Below, one piece after another: positions 1-8,159 of a stretch of DNA of 64,000 nucleotides. The translations under genes were made by a program, and so were the position numbers. Position 1 is the first letter of the stretch. Each line of letters begins with the position of its first letter. Source of the stretch: an uncultured Treponema sp. (GTDB lineage Bacteria; Spirochaetota; Spirochaetia; Treponematales; Treponemataceae). The notes beneath the pieces are model-generated. The model was not told the origin of the DNA, made no database searches, and saw only the letters and a list, made by a program, of their open reading frames with translations. The stretch spans positions 40,977 to 104,976 of the forward strand of contig CALINC010000139.1 in assembly GCA_938045195.1 (NCBI GenBank), in the 5' to 3' direction.

Positions 1-2
1 GA

Positions 3-362
3 ATTTTTAATTCGGAAAATTGTGCAATTATTCTCAGTATAAAAAATGCAAAAACTTCTATTCCAAAATTTCATATTGCAGCAAAATTAGGTTTTGATGT
101 ATATAAAATAAATAAAGACTTGACGAATTCGGTATTGAACGGCGATGCGGAAATTTGTCAAATTGATTGGGATAATATTGCCGGTAAAAACATTATTACA
201 CATATTCCCGAATGGAACTCGATTATGATTACTCCTCTGATAAAAAACGGTACGATAGTGGGGGCGGTATATTTGGCAACGCCTGAAAAAAAACATGAAT
301 TTAATTCAGATAATTTAAGTTTATTACGTTTTTTTGCAGATATTATTTCTGCAAATATTTAA
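3..362 (+). CDS. C-terminal part of a GGDEF/GAF-type signalling protein (5' end outside window)
   Basis: The frame is open from the left edge of the window to a TAA at 360-362, so only the last 119 codons are seen. The translation matches the C-terminal GAF-like tail of the next protein; both contain the identical string QIDWDNIAGKN followed by a similar WNS(I/V)xITP segment. That makes the two genes tandem paralogues, probably with the same domain order, although the kinase, ATPase and GGDEF parts of this copy lie outside the window. The stop is only 10 bp before the next start, so the two are probably co-transcribed. The GAF tail presumably binds a small ligand, but nothing here shows which. 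Confidence 0.75.
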   Translation: MFNSENCAIILSIKNAKTSIPKFHIAAKLGFDVYKINKDLTNSVLNGDAEICQIDWDNIAGKNIITHIPEWNSIMITPLIKNGTIVGAVYLATPEKKHEFNSDNLSLLRFFADIISANI

Positions 363-372
363 AGGTTGTGCT

Positions 373-3300
373 ATGGATATACTTAATAACCGTTATAGGA
401 TTATAGAAGAATTTCCTCAAGAAACAAAAAATCTTCACTGTTTTTTAGTAGAAGATTTGTGGAACCTTGAATTACCTTGGTTTGAATTAAAGATGGTAAA
501 GGCTCCTTCAATTGAAGCTGCTTTTATGGATTTTTTACGGGATAAGTTTTTTCTAATAAAAAAAATTGATTGCAGTTTGTTTTTACCTATATATGATTTT
601 ACAAGACTTTTTAATATTGATGGAACAGCGGTTTCTGAAGATTTATATATCTATACTCATGAATATATTAAAAATAAAGTGCTGCTTTTAGAATTTTTAA
701 AAACCGCTTCAGCCGAAGAAATTTTAAGTATTATAATTTTTATTTGCAGAGGCTTAAATTATATTTGTAATTATGGATTGGAGTGTATTGATTTTAAATT
801 AGATAACATATATGTTATGCGGGAAAATAAAAAAATGTATTTACGCATAAAAGATGTTATTACATTAAAGCTCAATGATTCTATGGAAATTATCGGAAGC
901 GATAATGCCGCTGTAGAAAAATTTGAATACGCCCCGAATGTTTTAAAAAATATATTTTTGTCCGTACTCAAAGGTCAAGATCTGAAAAATATTGACGACG
1001 GCGGATATAAAGCGATAAAAGCTCGTTATTTTTTGAGTGATATTTCTGATGCAGATAAAAAAATATTTACGTGTTTATTTAATATTTGTGATAAATTATA
1101 TCAATATGAAAGAAAAAAAAGAAACTATTTATTTTATCAGATTATTCAAGATATAAATAAAGAATTGAATACGGAATTTTTTATTGGCTGCGGGTTAGCC
1201 TATAATGAAAATATGATTGAATTAAAACCCATAGGGCGATATGCCGATAAAAAACAATTGCGTTCATATTTTTATGATTTACAAAATAATAAACCCCAAA
1301 ACAATATATTTTTTATTACTGCACAATTAGGTTCCGGAAAAACTAATTTTTTAACCGAACTTAATTTTTTGTTTTTGCTGGAAAAATGTAATGTATTTTA
1401 TATTCCAAGCCTTGACGGCTTTGATGAAGAACAATTCTTTTTGCATATAATGCGTAATGTGTTATTAAATTTTTCTTCAAGTGAGAATAATTTATCGGAA
1501 CGGGAGATTCAAGAGGGTATTGCATTTATAACAGCAGAAAATCAAAGTGCAGATAAAATGGATATGATAAAATATAAATTGGTAAATCGTATTTCAAATT
1601 TATTATTAGAAAAAAAATCACCCGAAATGACAATATTTATTGTAGATGATATTCATTTGGCATCTAATTTTATATTAGACATACTGTTATATCTGGCTAT
1701 TGAAAGTGTACATCATAAAAAAGTTATGCTGATATTTTCTTATGATGAATTCGGAATTAGCCAAAATGCGTATGCTCAAAGGTTTGTTGATATTTTGATA
1801 AATCAAAACACGACAAAAAAAATAAACTTATCCAATTTAACGGAAGATGAAACAGGCTTGCTGATACGGTATTTAATGGATGTAAGACGTGTACCTGAAC
1901 TTTTAATTAAAAAAATATATTCACACACATCCGGCAATCCTTTATTTGTTACTGAAATATTAAAAGAATTGATTTATAACGGTGATGTAAAAAAGGATAA
2001 GATAACCGATGTTTGTGAATTATCAAGTAATATGTTAGATTCTTCTTTTTCAATTCAAATTTCTCCGAATATTGAACAAGCTATCGAAAACCGCATTAAA
2101 AATTTAAGTACCGAAGAGCGTTCGCTTTTAAATGCAATGAGTGTTTTTCAAAATACTTTTACTTTCGATGAAATTTTGCGGGTAATTAATTTAAATAAAA
2201 AAGTTGTAGAAAAATATTTCTTTAAATTTTTAGAAAATAATATAATTACGGAAATTGAGTCTACGCATATCCAAGAATATAGTATTGTAAATAAGATACT
2301 TCAAAGAACGTTGTATTCACAAATAGATTTTTTGTACAAAGTTGAAATCCACAAAAAAATAATGGGTTTAATAAAAGAAAACTCCGAGCTTGCCGTTATG
2401 GAATTTATATGGCATGCCGAAGGAGCTGACCTCCTTGAAGAAGCTGTTGAATATTGTATTAAAAACGAACCGGTGATAAAAAAGATTTACAGTCCTAACG
2501 CGTATATTTCTATTTTTGAAAAAATATATACATTTATTACTGACGATAATGTTGATACGCAATTATATGTATTACTGCTTATTATGGATATTTATCTTGA
2601 TATAGAAAACGTGTTTGAATGCATAAATAAAATATTGCAAGCTGAAACATTATTGCAAAAAGGTGTATCGGATAACAGTTTGCTTGCATTATTATATATT
2701 ACAAAAATAAATTATGAAATATTAATTAATTCCGATGTTAAGTTAATAGCAAAAATATTACAGTCTGCCGAAGAAACTGTAAAAAAACTAGAAGATAAAT
2801 TTGTTTATTTGTCATTGCTTAAAGCCAAGACAAAATTTTTGCAGTACAGTAACAGATATTCGGAATGTATTGAAACTGCAAAAGAACTTATAGCACTTTG
2901 CGGTAACTCTATAAATACTCAATCTTTAAAAGCAGCGGCATTATTGGAGTTAGGAAAAGGATATTATTTTTCAGAGCGTTATGAGTTAGCGGAAAAAACA
3001 TATCTTGAAGCTATAAAAATAGCTTCGAAAGTTTCAAACTTTAAAGTTAAAAATGCTGCATATAACAATCTTGCAATTATTTACGGTAATATCCGGCATG
3101 ATTTTTATTTAGCATTGAAATATTATGACAGCGCAATAAATGGAAATGAGAGTTATAGTAATATTTCAGTTCAAGTATTGGCTATGTTAAATTCTTGTAT
3201 TATAAATGCTTTCTTGGGTAATTATCTTGATGCTTATAATATGTGTTTATCTGCAATAAAAAAAATAAAACAAAATCAACTGTATAATCGCTATTTATTT

Positions 3301-5670
3301 GCATATACATTATTATATGAGTTTTTACTTTTATTTGGAAAATATGATGCTGCTAGTGCATGTAAACTGAGGATTGAAAATTTATTAAATGATATTAGAA
3401 TTCCGCAGCGGATTTCATATAAAAATTCTTATACTCAAGAGTCAGCGAAACTTGCCGCTGCGTTTGGTGAATATAACAATGAAAAAATATTATTGGAAAG
3501 AACCCTTGCGACGGATGCTTTTACTTTTGAAATAAGAAAAATATTTTTAGAAGCAAGTTTGGAAATAAACAAATTAATAAGCGGCGAAAAAGACGATATA
3601 TCCATACTTGAAGCGTATTATACACAGATGTTTTGCAGTAAATATGCCAAAACGCTGTATGTAGTATTTTATAATATCCTCGAATCATTATCACAGCTTG
3701 TTGTAATGCGCAGGGATATTGATTTTTCTCCTATATTAAAATATATTGCAAAAACAGATATTTCAATTTATTCCGATACTCTGCATGGAATAGTTAATTT
3801 TCTGTTATCATTTTTTGATAAAGAAAATGCAGAACAATATTTGCTTAAAGCTAATTTGCAACACTCAATAAATTTAAACCATACCATAAATATCAACACA
3901 GAACTTGCTTTATTGTATTTAAGTCAGGGTAATATTGATCTGAGTGCCGTAAAATTTATTGAAGTTCAAAAATCAATTTGTCTTATTATGAAGTCAATAC
4001 CCAATGAAAAACAGCTTGCTTTTTTTAATGCTCATAATTATGGTTTAGCTTTTATTGTTGTAAAAGATTGTTTGGAAAAAAAATTAAAATCCAACTATCT
4101 GAATTATAAAAAAAATTTTACATTTCAAGAGATGCAAAGAGCATTAGCAACGGATTTCGTTACTATCTTTAAGAATAATCCCGGCTTTATGAATAGCATC
4201 GTTACAAAACTAAAAAACACGACTAAATTTAAAAATAAAACTTTAGATGATGTTATAAAAAAATTTTCAAATAACTTTTTAAAAAATATAAAGACACTTT
4301 TGGAATTTGCTGAAATAAATTTACTTGCAACCGATAGTAATATATTTATTGTTGATTCTGATAATAATATAAACCCACTGTTTAAATTCGGCAAAAATAA
4401 AATTATAGAAAAAATTGCGCAGCTTTTAAAAAATTCGAATTATGATATTGAGAACGTTTCAAAACATCAAGCACTTCCTGCAAATATAATTGTGCCGATA
4501 TATCCATTAAATTATGATAATGCTGAAACGGATGTAATTGCATATATTATATTTGTTTCAAATCGGGACATAAATACATGTACTGAGGTGGAATTTAATT
4601 TATGTAGAAGTTTAAAAAATATTTTTACGTTTTTGATTGAAAGTTATAAATTACAGCAAGATGCTTCAACGGATAAACTTACATCCGCTTTAACGAGAAA
4701 ATATACGGAAACGGCTTTAAATGAATTGTTTTTATTATCAAAACAGACAGGAAAACCGTTTTCAATTTTAATGTATGATTTGGATCATTTTAAAATTATA
4801 AATGATACATACGGGCATCAATTAGGAGATGTTGTATTAAAGGGAATTGCAGCTGCAACAATGCAAGTTTTACACCATGAACAAATTCTTGGGCGTTTCG
4901 GCGGTGAAGAATTTATAATTTTACTGCCCGAACTTAATGCAAAAGAGGCTTATGTAATAGCAGAAAAAATACGTAAACAAGTTGAGCTTTTAACATTTGA
5001 TAATCGGGATGTAAAAATAACCGTAAGTATTGGTGTCGTGTCTTATCCTCAGCATGCAGCTACACCTTATGACCTTTTATTAAAAGTAGACCAAGCATTG
5101 TATAATGCAAAAAACAGCGGAAGGAATAGCGTTTGCATTTGGCAAGAGGGGCTTGCTTATACCGAAAAAAAAGCCGATAGACTGGCAGGTATTATCACCG
5201 GGCATTCTTCTATCGACGTTAAAAATAGTCTACTATTTAACGAAATCACCGCTTCAATACGGAAAAATATGACTAAATCGGAACGGCTTACTTTTTGTTT
5301 GGCAAAAATAAAAGAAGTGATGGCTGTAGATACGGCTCTTATTATTCCGGTAAAAGGATGCAAAGCGGCAGCAAATATTTTGAAAGTACCGTCCCATGAA
5401 GATTCCGGTTTTAAATTGAATAACGCATTTATTAAAAATGTAATTAATTCAAAAACGGGAATGTTCCAAATTGACTGGGACAATATAGCCGGCAAAAATA
5501 AAATGATCGGTATACCGACTTGGAATTCGGTATTGATTACGCCTGTTATTTATGGTGAAAAAATTAAAGCACTTCTTTACCTCATCAGTTCGATTCGAGG
5601 GAAAGAATTTTCTGCAAATGATTTAAATATGGCTAATTTTCTTGCTTCTTGTATTGCGGCATTTTTTTAA
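373..5670 (+). CDS. Giant multidomain signalling protein: kinase-like, AAA ATPase, TPR, GGDEF, GAF
   Basis: The protein has 1765 aa, taking ATG 373 rather than an upstream in-frame start at 334 that lies inside the previous gene. The N-terminal ~280 aa resemble a Ser/Thr kinase: K40 in an ELK motif, D140-x-K142-xx-N145 replacing HRDxKxxN, and D161 in place of the DFG aspartate. The glycine loop is not recognisable. A P-loop ATPase follows (Walker A GSGKT at 320-324, Walker B FIVDD ending at 426), then a long helical TPR-like region (~700-1350). The GGDEF domain (~1430-1590) has the metal-binding DLD at 1469-1471 and GGEEF at 1510-1514, so diguanylate cyclase activity is plausible. The inhibitory RxxD site is replaced by HHEQ. 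A GAF-like tail ends the protein. No membrane segments are evident, so it is probably cytoplasmic. The order resembles PknK/MalT-like ATPase regulators coupled to cyclic-di-GMP output. Confidence 0.85.
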   Translation: MDILNNRYRIIEEFPQETKNLHCFLVEDLWNLELPWFELKMVKAPSIEAAFMDFLRDKFFLIKKIDCSLFLPIYDFTRLFNIDGTAVSEDLYIYTHEYIKNKVLLLEFLKTASAEEILSIIIFICRGLNYICNYGLECIDFKLDNIYVMRENKKMYLRIKDVITLKLNDSMEIIGSDNAAVEKFEYAPNVLKNIFLSVLKGQDLKNIDDGGYKAIKARYFLSDISDADKKIFTCLFNICDKLYQYERKKRNYLFYQIIQDINKELNTEFFIGCGLAYNENMIELKPIGRYADKKQLRSYFYDLQNNKPQNNIFFITAQLGSGKTNFLTELNFLFLLEKCNVFYIPSLDGFDEEQFFLHIMRNVLLNFSSSENNLSEREIQEGIAFITAENQSADKMDMIKYKLVNRISNLLLEKKSPEMTIFIVDDIHLASNFILDILLYLAIESVHHKKVMLIFSYDEFGISQNAYAQRFVDILINQNTTKKINLSNLTEDETGLLIRYLMDVRRVPELLIKKIYSHTSGNPLFVTEILKELIYNGDVKKDKITDVCELSSNMLDSSFSIQISPNIEQAIENRIKNLSTEERSLLNAMSVFQNTFTFDEILRVINLNKKVVEKYFFKFLENNIITEIESTHIQEYSIVNKILQRTLYSQIDFLYKVEIHKKIMGLIKENSELAVMEFIWHAEGADLLEEAVEYCIKNEPVIKKIYSPNAYISIFEKIYTFITDDNVDTQLYVLLLIMDIYLDIENVFECINKILQAETLLQKGVSDNSLLALLYITKINYEILINSDVKLIAKILQSAEETVKKLEDKFVYLSLLKAKTKFLQYSNRYSECIETAKELIALCGNSINTQSLKAAALLELGKGYYFSERYELAEKTYLEAIKIASKVSNFKVKNAAYNNLAIIYGNIRHDFYLALKYYDSAINGNESYSNISVQVLAMLNSCIINAFLGNYLDAYNMCLSAIKKIKQNQLYNRYLFAYTLLYEFLLLFGKYDAASACKLRIENLLNDIRIPQRISYKNSYTQESAKLAAAFGEYNNEKILLERTLATDAFTFEIRKIFLEASLEINKLISGEKDDISILEAYYTQMFCSKYAKTLYVVFYNILESLSQLVVMRRDIDFSPILKYIAKTDISIYSDTLHGIVNFLLSFFDKENAEQYLLKANLQHSINLNHTININTELALLYLSQGNIDLSAVKFIEVQKSICLIMKSIPNEKQLAFFNAHNYGLAFIVVKDCLEKKLKSNYLNYKKNFTFQEMQRALATDFVTIFKNNPGFMNSIVTKLKNTTKFKNKTLDDVIKKFSNNFLKNIKTLLEFAEINLLATDSNIFIVDSDNNINPLFKFGKNKIIEKIAQLLKNSNYDIENVSKHQALPANIIVPIYPLNYDNAETDVIAYIIFVSNRDINTCTEVEFNLCRSLKNIFTFLIESYKLQQDASTDKLTSALTRKYTETALNELFLLSKQTGKPFSILMYDLDHFKIINDTYGHQLGDVVLKGIAAATMQVLHHEQILGRFGGEEFIILLPELNAKEAYVIAEKIRKQVELLTFDNRDVKITVSIGVVSYPQHAATPYDLLLKVDQALYNAKNSGRNSVCIWQEGLAYTEKKADRLAGIITGHSSIDVKNSLLFNEITASIRKNMTKSERLTFCLAKIKEVMAVDTALIIPVKGCKAAANILKVPSHEDSGFKLNNAFIKNVINSKTGMFQIDWDNIAGKNKMIGIPTWNSVLITPVIYGEKIKALLYLISSIRGKEFSANDLNMANFLASCIAAFF

Positions 5671-5714
5671 CGGTATAAAAATAGAAGATTGTGTATGTAT
5701 TGTTTGAAAGAGAG

Positions 5715-5786
5715 TCGGGCAGGGGGGATTTGAACCCCCGACTTCTTGGTCCCGAACCAAGCGCGCTACCCCTGCGCTACTGCCCG
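5715..5786 (-). tRNA. tRNA-Pro (anticodon CGG)
   Basis: On the minus strand a 72-nt cloverleaf can be drawn. The acceptor CGGGCAG pairs with CTGCCCG and is followed by discriminator A. The short D arm is GCGC/GCGC. The anticodon stem CTTGG/CCAAG encloses loop TTCGGGA, giving anticodon CGG. The T arm is GGGGG-TTCAAAT-CCCCC. The CCA end is not encoded. It lies just downstream of the tRNA-Asp gene on the same strand, with a terminator-like hairpin between them. Confidence 0.93.
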
Positions 5787-5810
5787 TTTGTGCGATTTAT
5801 CTTAACGATT

Positions 5811-5843
5811 ATAAAATAAAAGCTCACCACTTGCGCGGTGAGC
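5811..5843 (-). terminator. Rho-independent terminator downstream of tRNA-Asp
   Basis: Read on the minus strand, GCTCACC and GGTGAGC form a perfect 7-bp stem around an 8-nt loop, followed at once by TTTTATTTTAT. It starts 6 nt after the 3' end of tRNA-Asp. tRNA-Pro then needs either read-through or its own promoter. Confidence 0.8.
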
Positions 5844-5848
5844 TTCTT

Positions 5849-5923
5849 CGGGAGCGACGGGGCTCGAACCCGCGATCTCCGGCGTGACAGGCCAGCGCGA
5901 TAAACCAGCTTCGCTACGCCCCC
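5849..5923 (-). tRNA. tRNA-Asp (anticodon GTC)
   Basis: The minus strand gives a 75-nt cloverleaf. Acceptor GGGGGCG pairs with CGCTCCC (one G-T pair) and is followed by discriminator G. The anticodon stem CTGGC/GCCGG encloses loop CTGTCAC, giving anticodon GTC. The T loop is TTCGAGC. CCA is not encoded. It is the first gene of a two-tRNA group with tRNA-Pro. Confidence 0.94.
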
Positions 5924-6012
5924 ATTGATTTGACCATTTTATCAAAAGCGGAATAAAATGTCAATAGCTTTTAATAAAATTATGTGATTTTTTAACTGAA
6001 TTTCGGCAGATT

Positions 6013-6879
6013 TTATCTACCGATTAACGATATATTTGCTCCGAACCATTTTTTTGATGTCTTTTCAAAAAAATCGGTCTTTGCCATATCATATAATATT
6101 TCTTCAACCTTGTTTTTAAGTACAATATCTCCCAATTTAAATGCAATTACATATTCATCCGAACCGAGAGCTTCGTTGAGTACCCTATAAGGTCGCTGTT
6201 TTGAATTGATAATATTATTTATTGCGAGCAAATCATGTACAACGCCGTCCACTTCACCGCGCTCCATAGCTTGCAGCGCATCATTTGGAGTAGCAAACAA
6301 CTTTATTTTCGTAAACGGAAACAAAGCGGTTTGTGTGAGGTCATTGTATTTGCCCGCCATTTGGGTTATCATACTCTGTAATGATGAGGCTTCTTGTACG
6401 CCTATTGTTTTATCCTTTAAATCGTCAAAAGTCATGATGGGGCTATCTTTCATTACGGCGATAATCACTGCGGTACGTATATAGGGCATTGACAGGGTAT
6501 ACATTTTTGCTCTGTCTTTTGTATAAGAAAAGGCATTCCAGATACAATCTATTTCTCCGCTTTTTAACAGATCATCTTTTTTAGTCCACTCTAAATCTTT
6601 GAATACGGGTTTTACACCCATACGCTTACACATTTCTTTTATAACGTCAATGTCATATCCGTCCAACGATTTAGAGAATAAATTGATATATGAAAAAGGC
6701 GGAGTTTCATATTCAAGTCCTACAACAAATTCTTTTTTTAGCATTATTCTTGCAAGCGAAATATCTTGATTTTTTTTTCTTTTTCTTACAGCTTTCGGTG
6801 TGCATGAAACTTCAAAAAAAAGAATTATAAAAAACATACCGCATAAAAGAATTTTTTTAATAATTTTTCTATATGTCAT
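6013..6879 (-). CDS. Amino-acid-type solute-binding lipoprotein (SBP_bac_3 family)
   Basis: The protein has 288 aa. A basic, hydrophobic leader ends in a lipobox-like VSC at about residues 24-26, so it is probably a lipoprotein exposed to the periplasm. The mature part follows the type-3 periplasmic binding protein pattern: a YETPPFSY segment near the start, GYDIDVIKEM, DCIWNAFS and an RxxMYTLSMPY segment, as in polar amino acid binders. A GGAGGGTTT ribosome site precedes the ATG. It follows a second paralogue by 12 bp, so the pair is one operon. No permease or ATPase gene adjoins, so the partner is encoded elsewhere or the proteins act only as sensors. The ligand cannot be read from the sequence. 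Confidence 0.86.
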   Translation of the reverse strand: MTYRKIIKKILLCGMFFIILFFEVSCTPKAVRKRKKNQDISLARIMLKKEFVVGLEYETPPFSYINLFSKSLDGYDIDVIKEMCKRMGVKPVFKDLEWTKKDDLLKSGEIDCIWNAFSYTKDRAKMYTLSMPYIRTAVIIAVMKDSPIMTFDDLKDKTIGVQEASSLQSMITQMAGKYNDLTQTALFPFTKIKLFATPNDALQAMERGEVDGVVHDLLAINNIINSKQRPYRVLNEALGSDEYVIAFKLGDIVLKNKVEEILYDMAKTDFFEKTSKKWFGANISLIGR

Positions 6880-6891
6880 AAACCCTCCAAT

Positions 6892-7710
6892 CTATTTCCC
6901 CAAAATAATAATATTTGAATCAAACCATTTACGCGAAATTTTTTCCAAAGTTCCGTCTTCTTCCAATGCCATAAGGGCAGCTTCAATTTCATTTTTTAAT
7001 GCGATGGAACCTTTTTTAAAGGCATACGCATAGTAGTCCGAAGCAAGACCGGTTTCCAATATTGCAAAGGAATTTGCATGATTTTTTATTAAGTAGGCGG
7101 CTGCGCTTAAATCCGTTATACAAGCATCAATATTGCGGTTTTGTAACTCCGAAAATGTAAGAGTAGTTTCATTGTATCCTTTAATTTGAGTAAAAATGTC
7201 TTTCATATATTTTTCAAGAATATCCATACCAACGGTTCCATATTGACTGCCTGCTCTTCGCCCTTTTAGATCGTCCAGAGTCCGGATGTCATCACCGTTT
7301 CTTATTACGATAATCTGAGCATTTCTAAAATACGGAATTGTCAGTTCGAACAATTTTTCACGTTCGGGAGTTATCGAAAATCCGCTTGCAATGCAATCAA
7401 TAGTATTGTTATTTAATAAGGTGGTTTTTTCCTGCCAATCAATTTCTATAAATTCAACTTCGATGTCCATAAATTCTGCTACGGCGGATAATATGTCAAT
7501 ATCAAAACCTTTTATATAACCGATTGTATCGGAAAAACTCATTGGCGGATGGCTTATATCCACACCAACCCTCAATTTACCGTCAATAAGAACCTTTGCC
7601 AGAGAAACATCATCGGGATTAATACTTTCTTCTATGCTGTTATTTTTTTTGCATGCAAAAAATAACAGAGCTAAAATACATAACATAAAAAGGAAATATT
7701 TTTTCTTCAT
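6892..7710 (-). CDS. Amino-acid-type solute-binding lipoprotein, paralogue of its neighbour
   Basis: The protein has 272 aa from the ATG at 7710. That start is chosen because GGAGGAG ends a few bases before it; the upstream in-frame ATG at 7722 overlaps this ribosome site. The leader ends in LLFFAC, a lipobox, so the protein is probably a lipoprotein. The mature part has HPPMSFSD, GFDIDILSAV, DCIASGFS and an ELTIPYFRNAQ segment typical of SBP_bac_3 proteins, and aligns along its length with the downstream protein. It is the first gene of the pair. A structured repeat array begins about 20 bp upstream of its start, so the promoter must lie in or beyond that array. Confidence 0.86.
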   Translation of the reverse strand: MKKKYFLFMLCILALLFFACKKNNSIEESINPDDVSLAKVLIDGKLRVGVDISHPPMSFSDTIGYIKGFDIDILSAVAEFMDIEVEFIEIDWQEKTTLLNNNTIDCIASGFSITPEREKLFELTIPYFRNAQIIVIRNGDDIRTLDDLKGRRAGSQYGTVGMDILEKYMKDIFTQIKGYNETTLTFSELQNRNIDACITDLSAAAYLIKNHANSFAILETGLASDYYAYAFKKGSIALKNEIEAALMALEEDGTLEKISRKWFDSNIIILGK

Positions 7711-7733
7711 TTTCTCCTCCATTTAAATCACAG

Positions 7734-7892
7734 GTTTATTCGTGCGGAAGGTTTAATACCTTGTTGCTGCGCAACGTACGCTCTGCATCGTAACAAAGGG
7801 TATTAAAGCCGACTGCAACCACCTTATAAGAACATACAATGCGAAACATTGAGCATTGTACCCCGACGCTTACGTCGGGGTTGTTGATTTTA
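7734..7892 (+). repeat. Dispersed intergenic element, copy A (long form)
   Basis: It begins GTTTATTCGTGCGG and shares about 57 bp with copies B, C and D, including the hairpin GTTGC-TGC-GCAAC and the palindrome CGTACG. Unlike the short copies it carries an insert before the common end GGGGTTGTTGATTTTA. The insert completes an inverted repeat with GGTTTAATACC (7750-7760), adds the 8-bp stem TACAATGC/GCATTGTA (7835-7842 with 7853-7860), and adds CCCCGACG-CTTA-CGTCGGGG (7861-7880). It lies between the divergent lipoprotein and ABC exporter genes. No protein-coding content is evident. Confidence 0.85.
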
Positions 7893-7900
7893 GCTAATGC

Positions 7901-7930
7901 AGCCGGCAGTATCTAAAAAAGCTGCCGGCT
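7901..7930. repeat. Perfect 9-bp inverted repeat following copy A
   Basis: AGCCGGCAG at 7901-7909 and CTGCCGGCT at 7922-7930 are perfect inverted copies around a 12-nt loop. There is no T-run after the stem on the plus strand, so it is not a classic terminator. It extends the run of hairpins in copy A. The following stretch to 8150 holds no recognisable gene or strong promoter. Confidence 0.7.
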
Positions 7931-8159
7931 TTGCATAAAACAAAACGGTCTTGCCATTTCGCATTTTCTCAAAACAGCTGAAAATAAGCAATGTCTGTAT
8001 GTTTTACTATAACATATAACAAATAAATTGTAAAGCGTATTTTTGTACGAGCCTTTGCTATTTTTGTCAATTCTTTAGATGATATGATAATGCACCGGTT
8101 GACTTCGAGCAAAGAATATATTATTGTCGTTAAGCATTAATGAGTATTTTGAGGAAATG

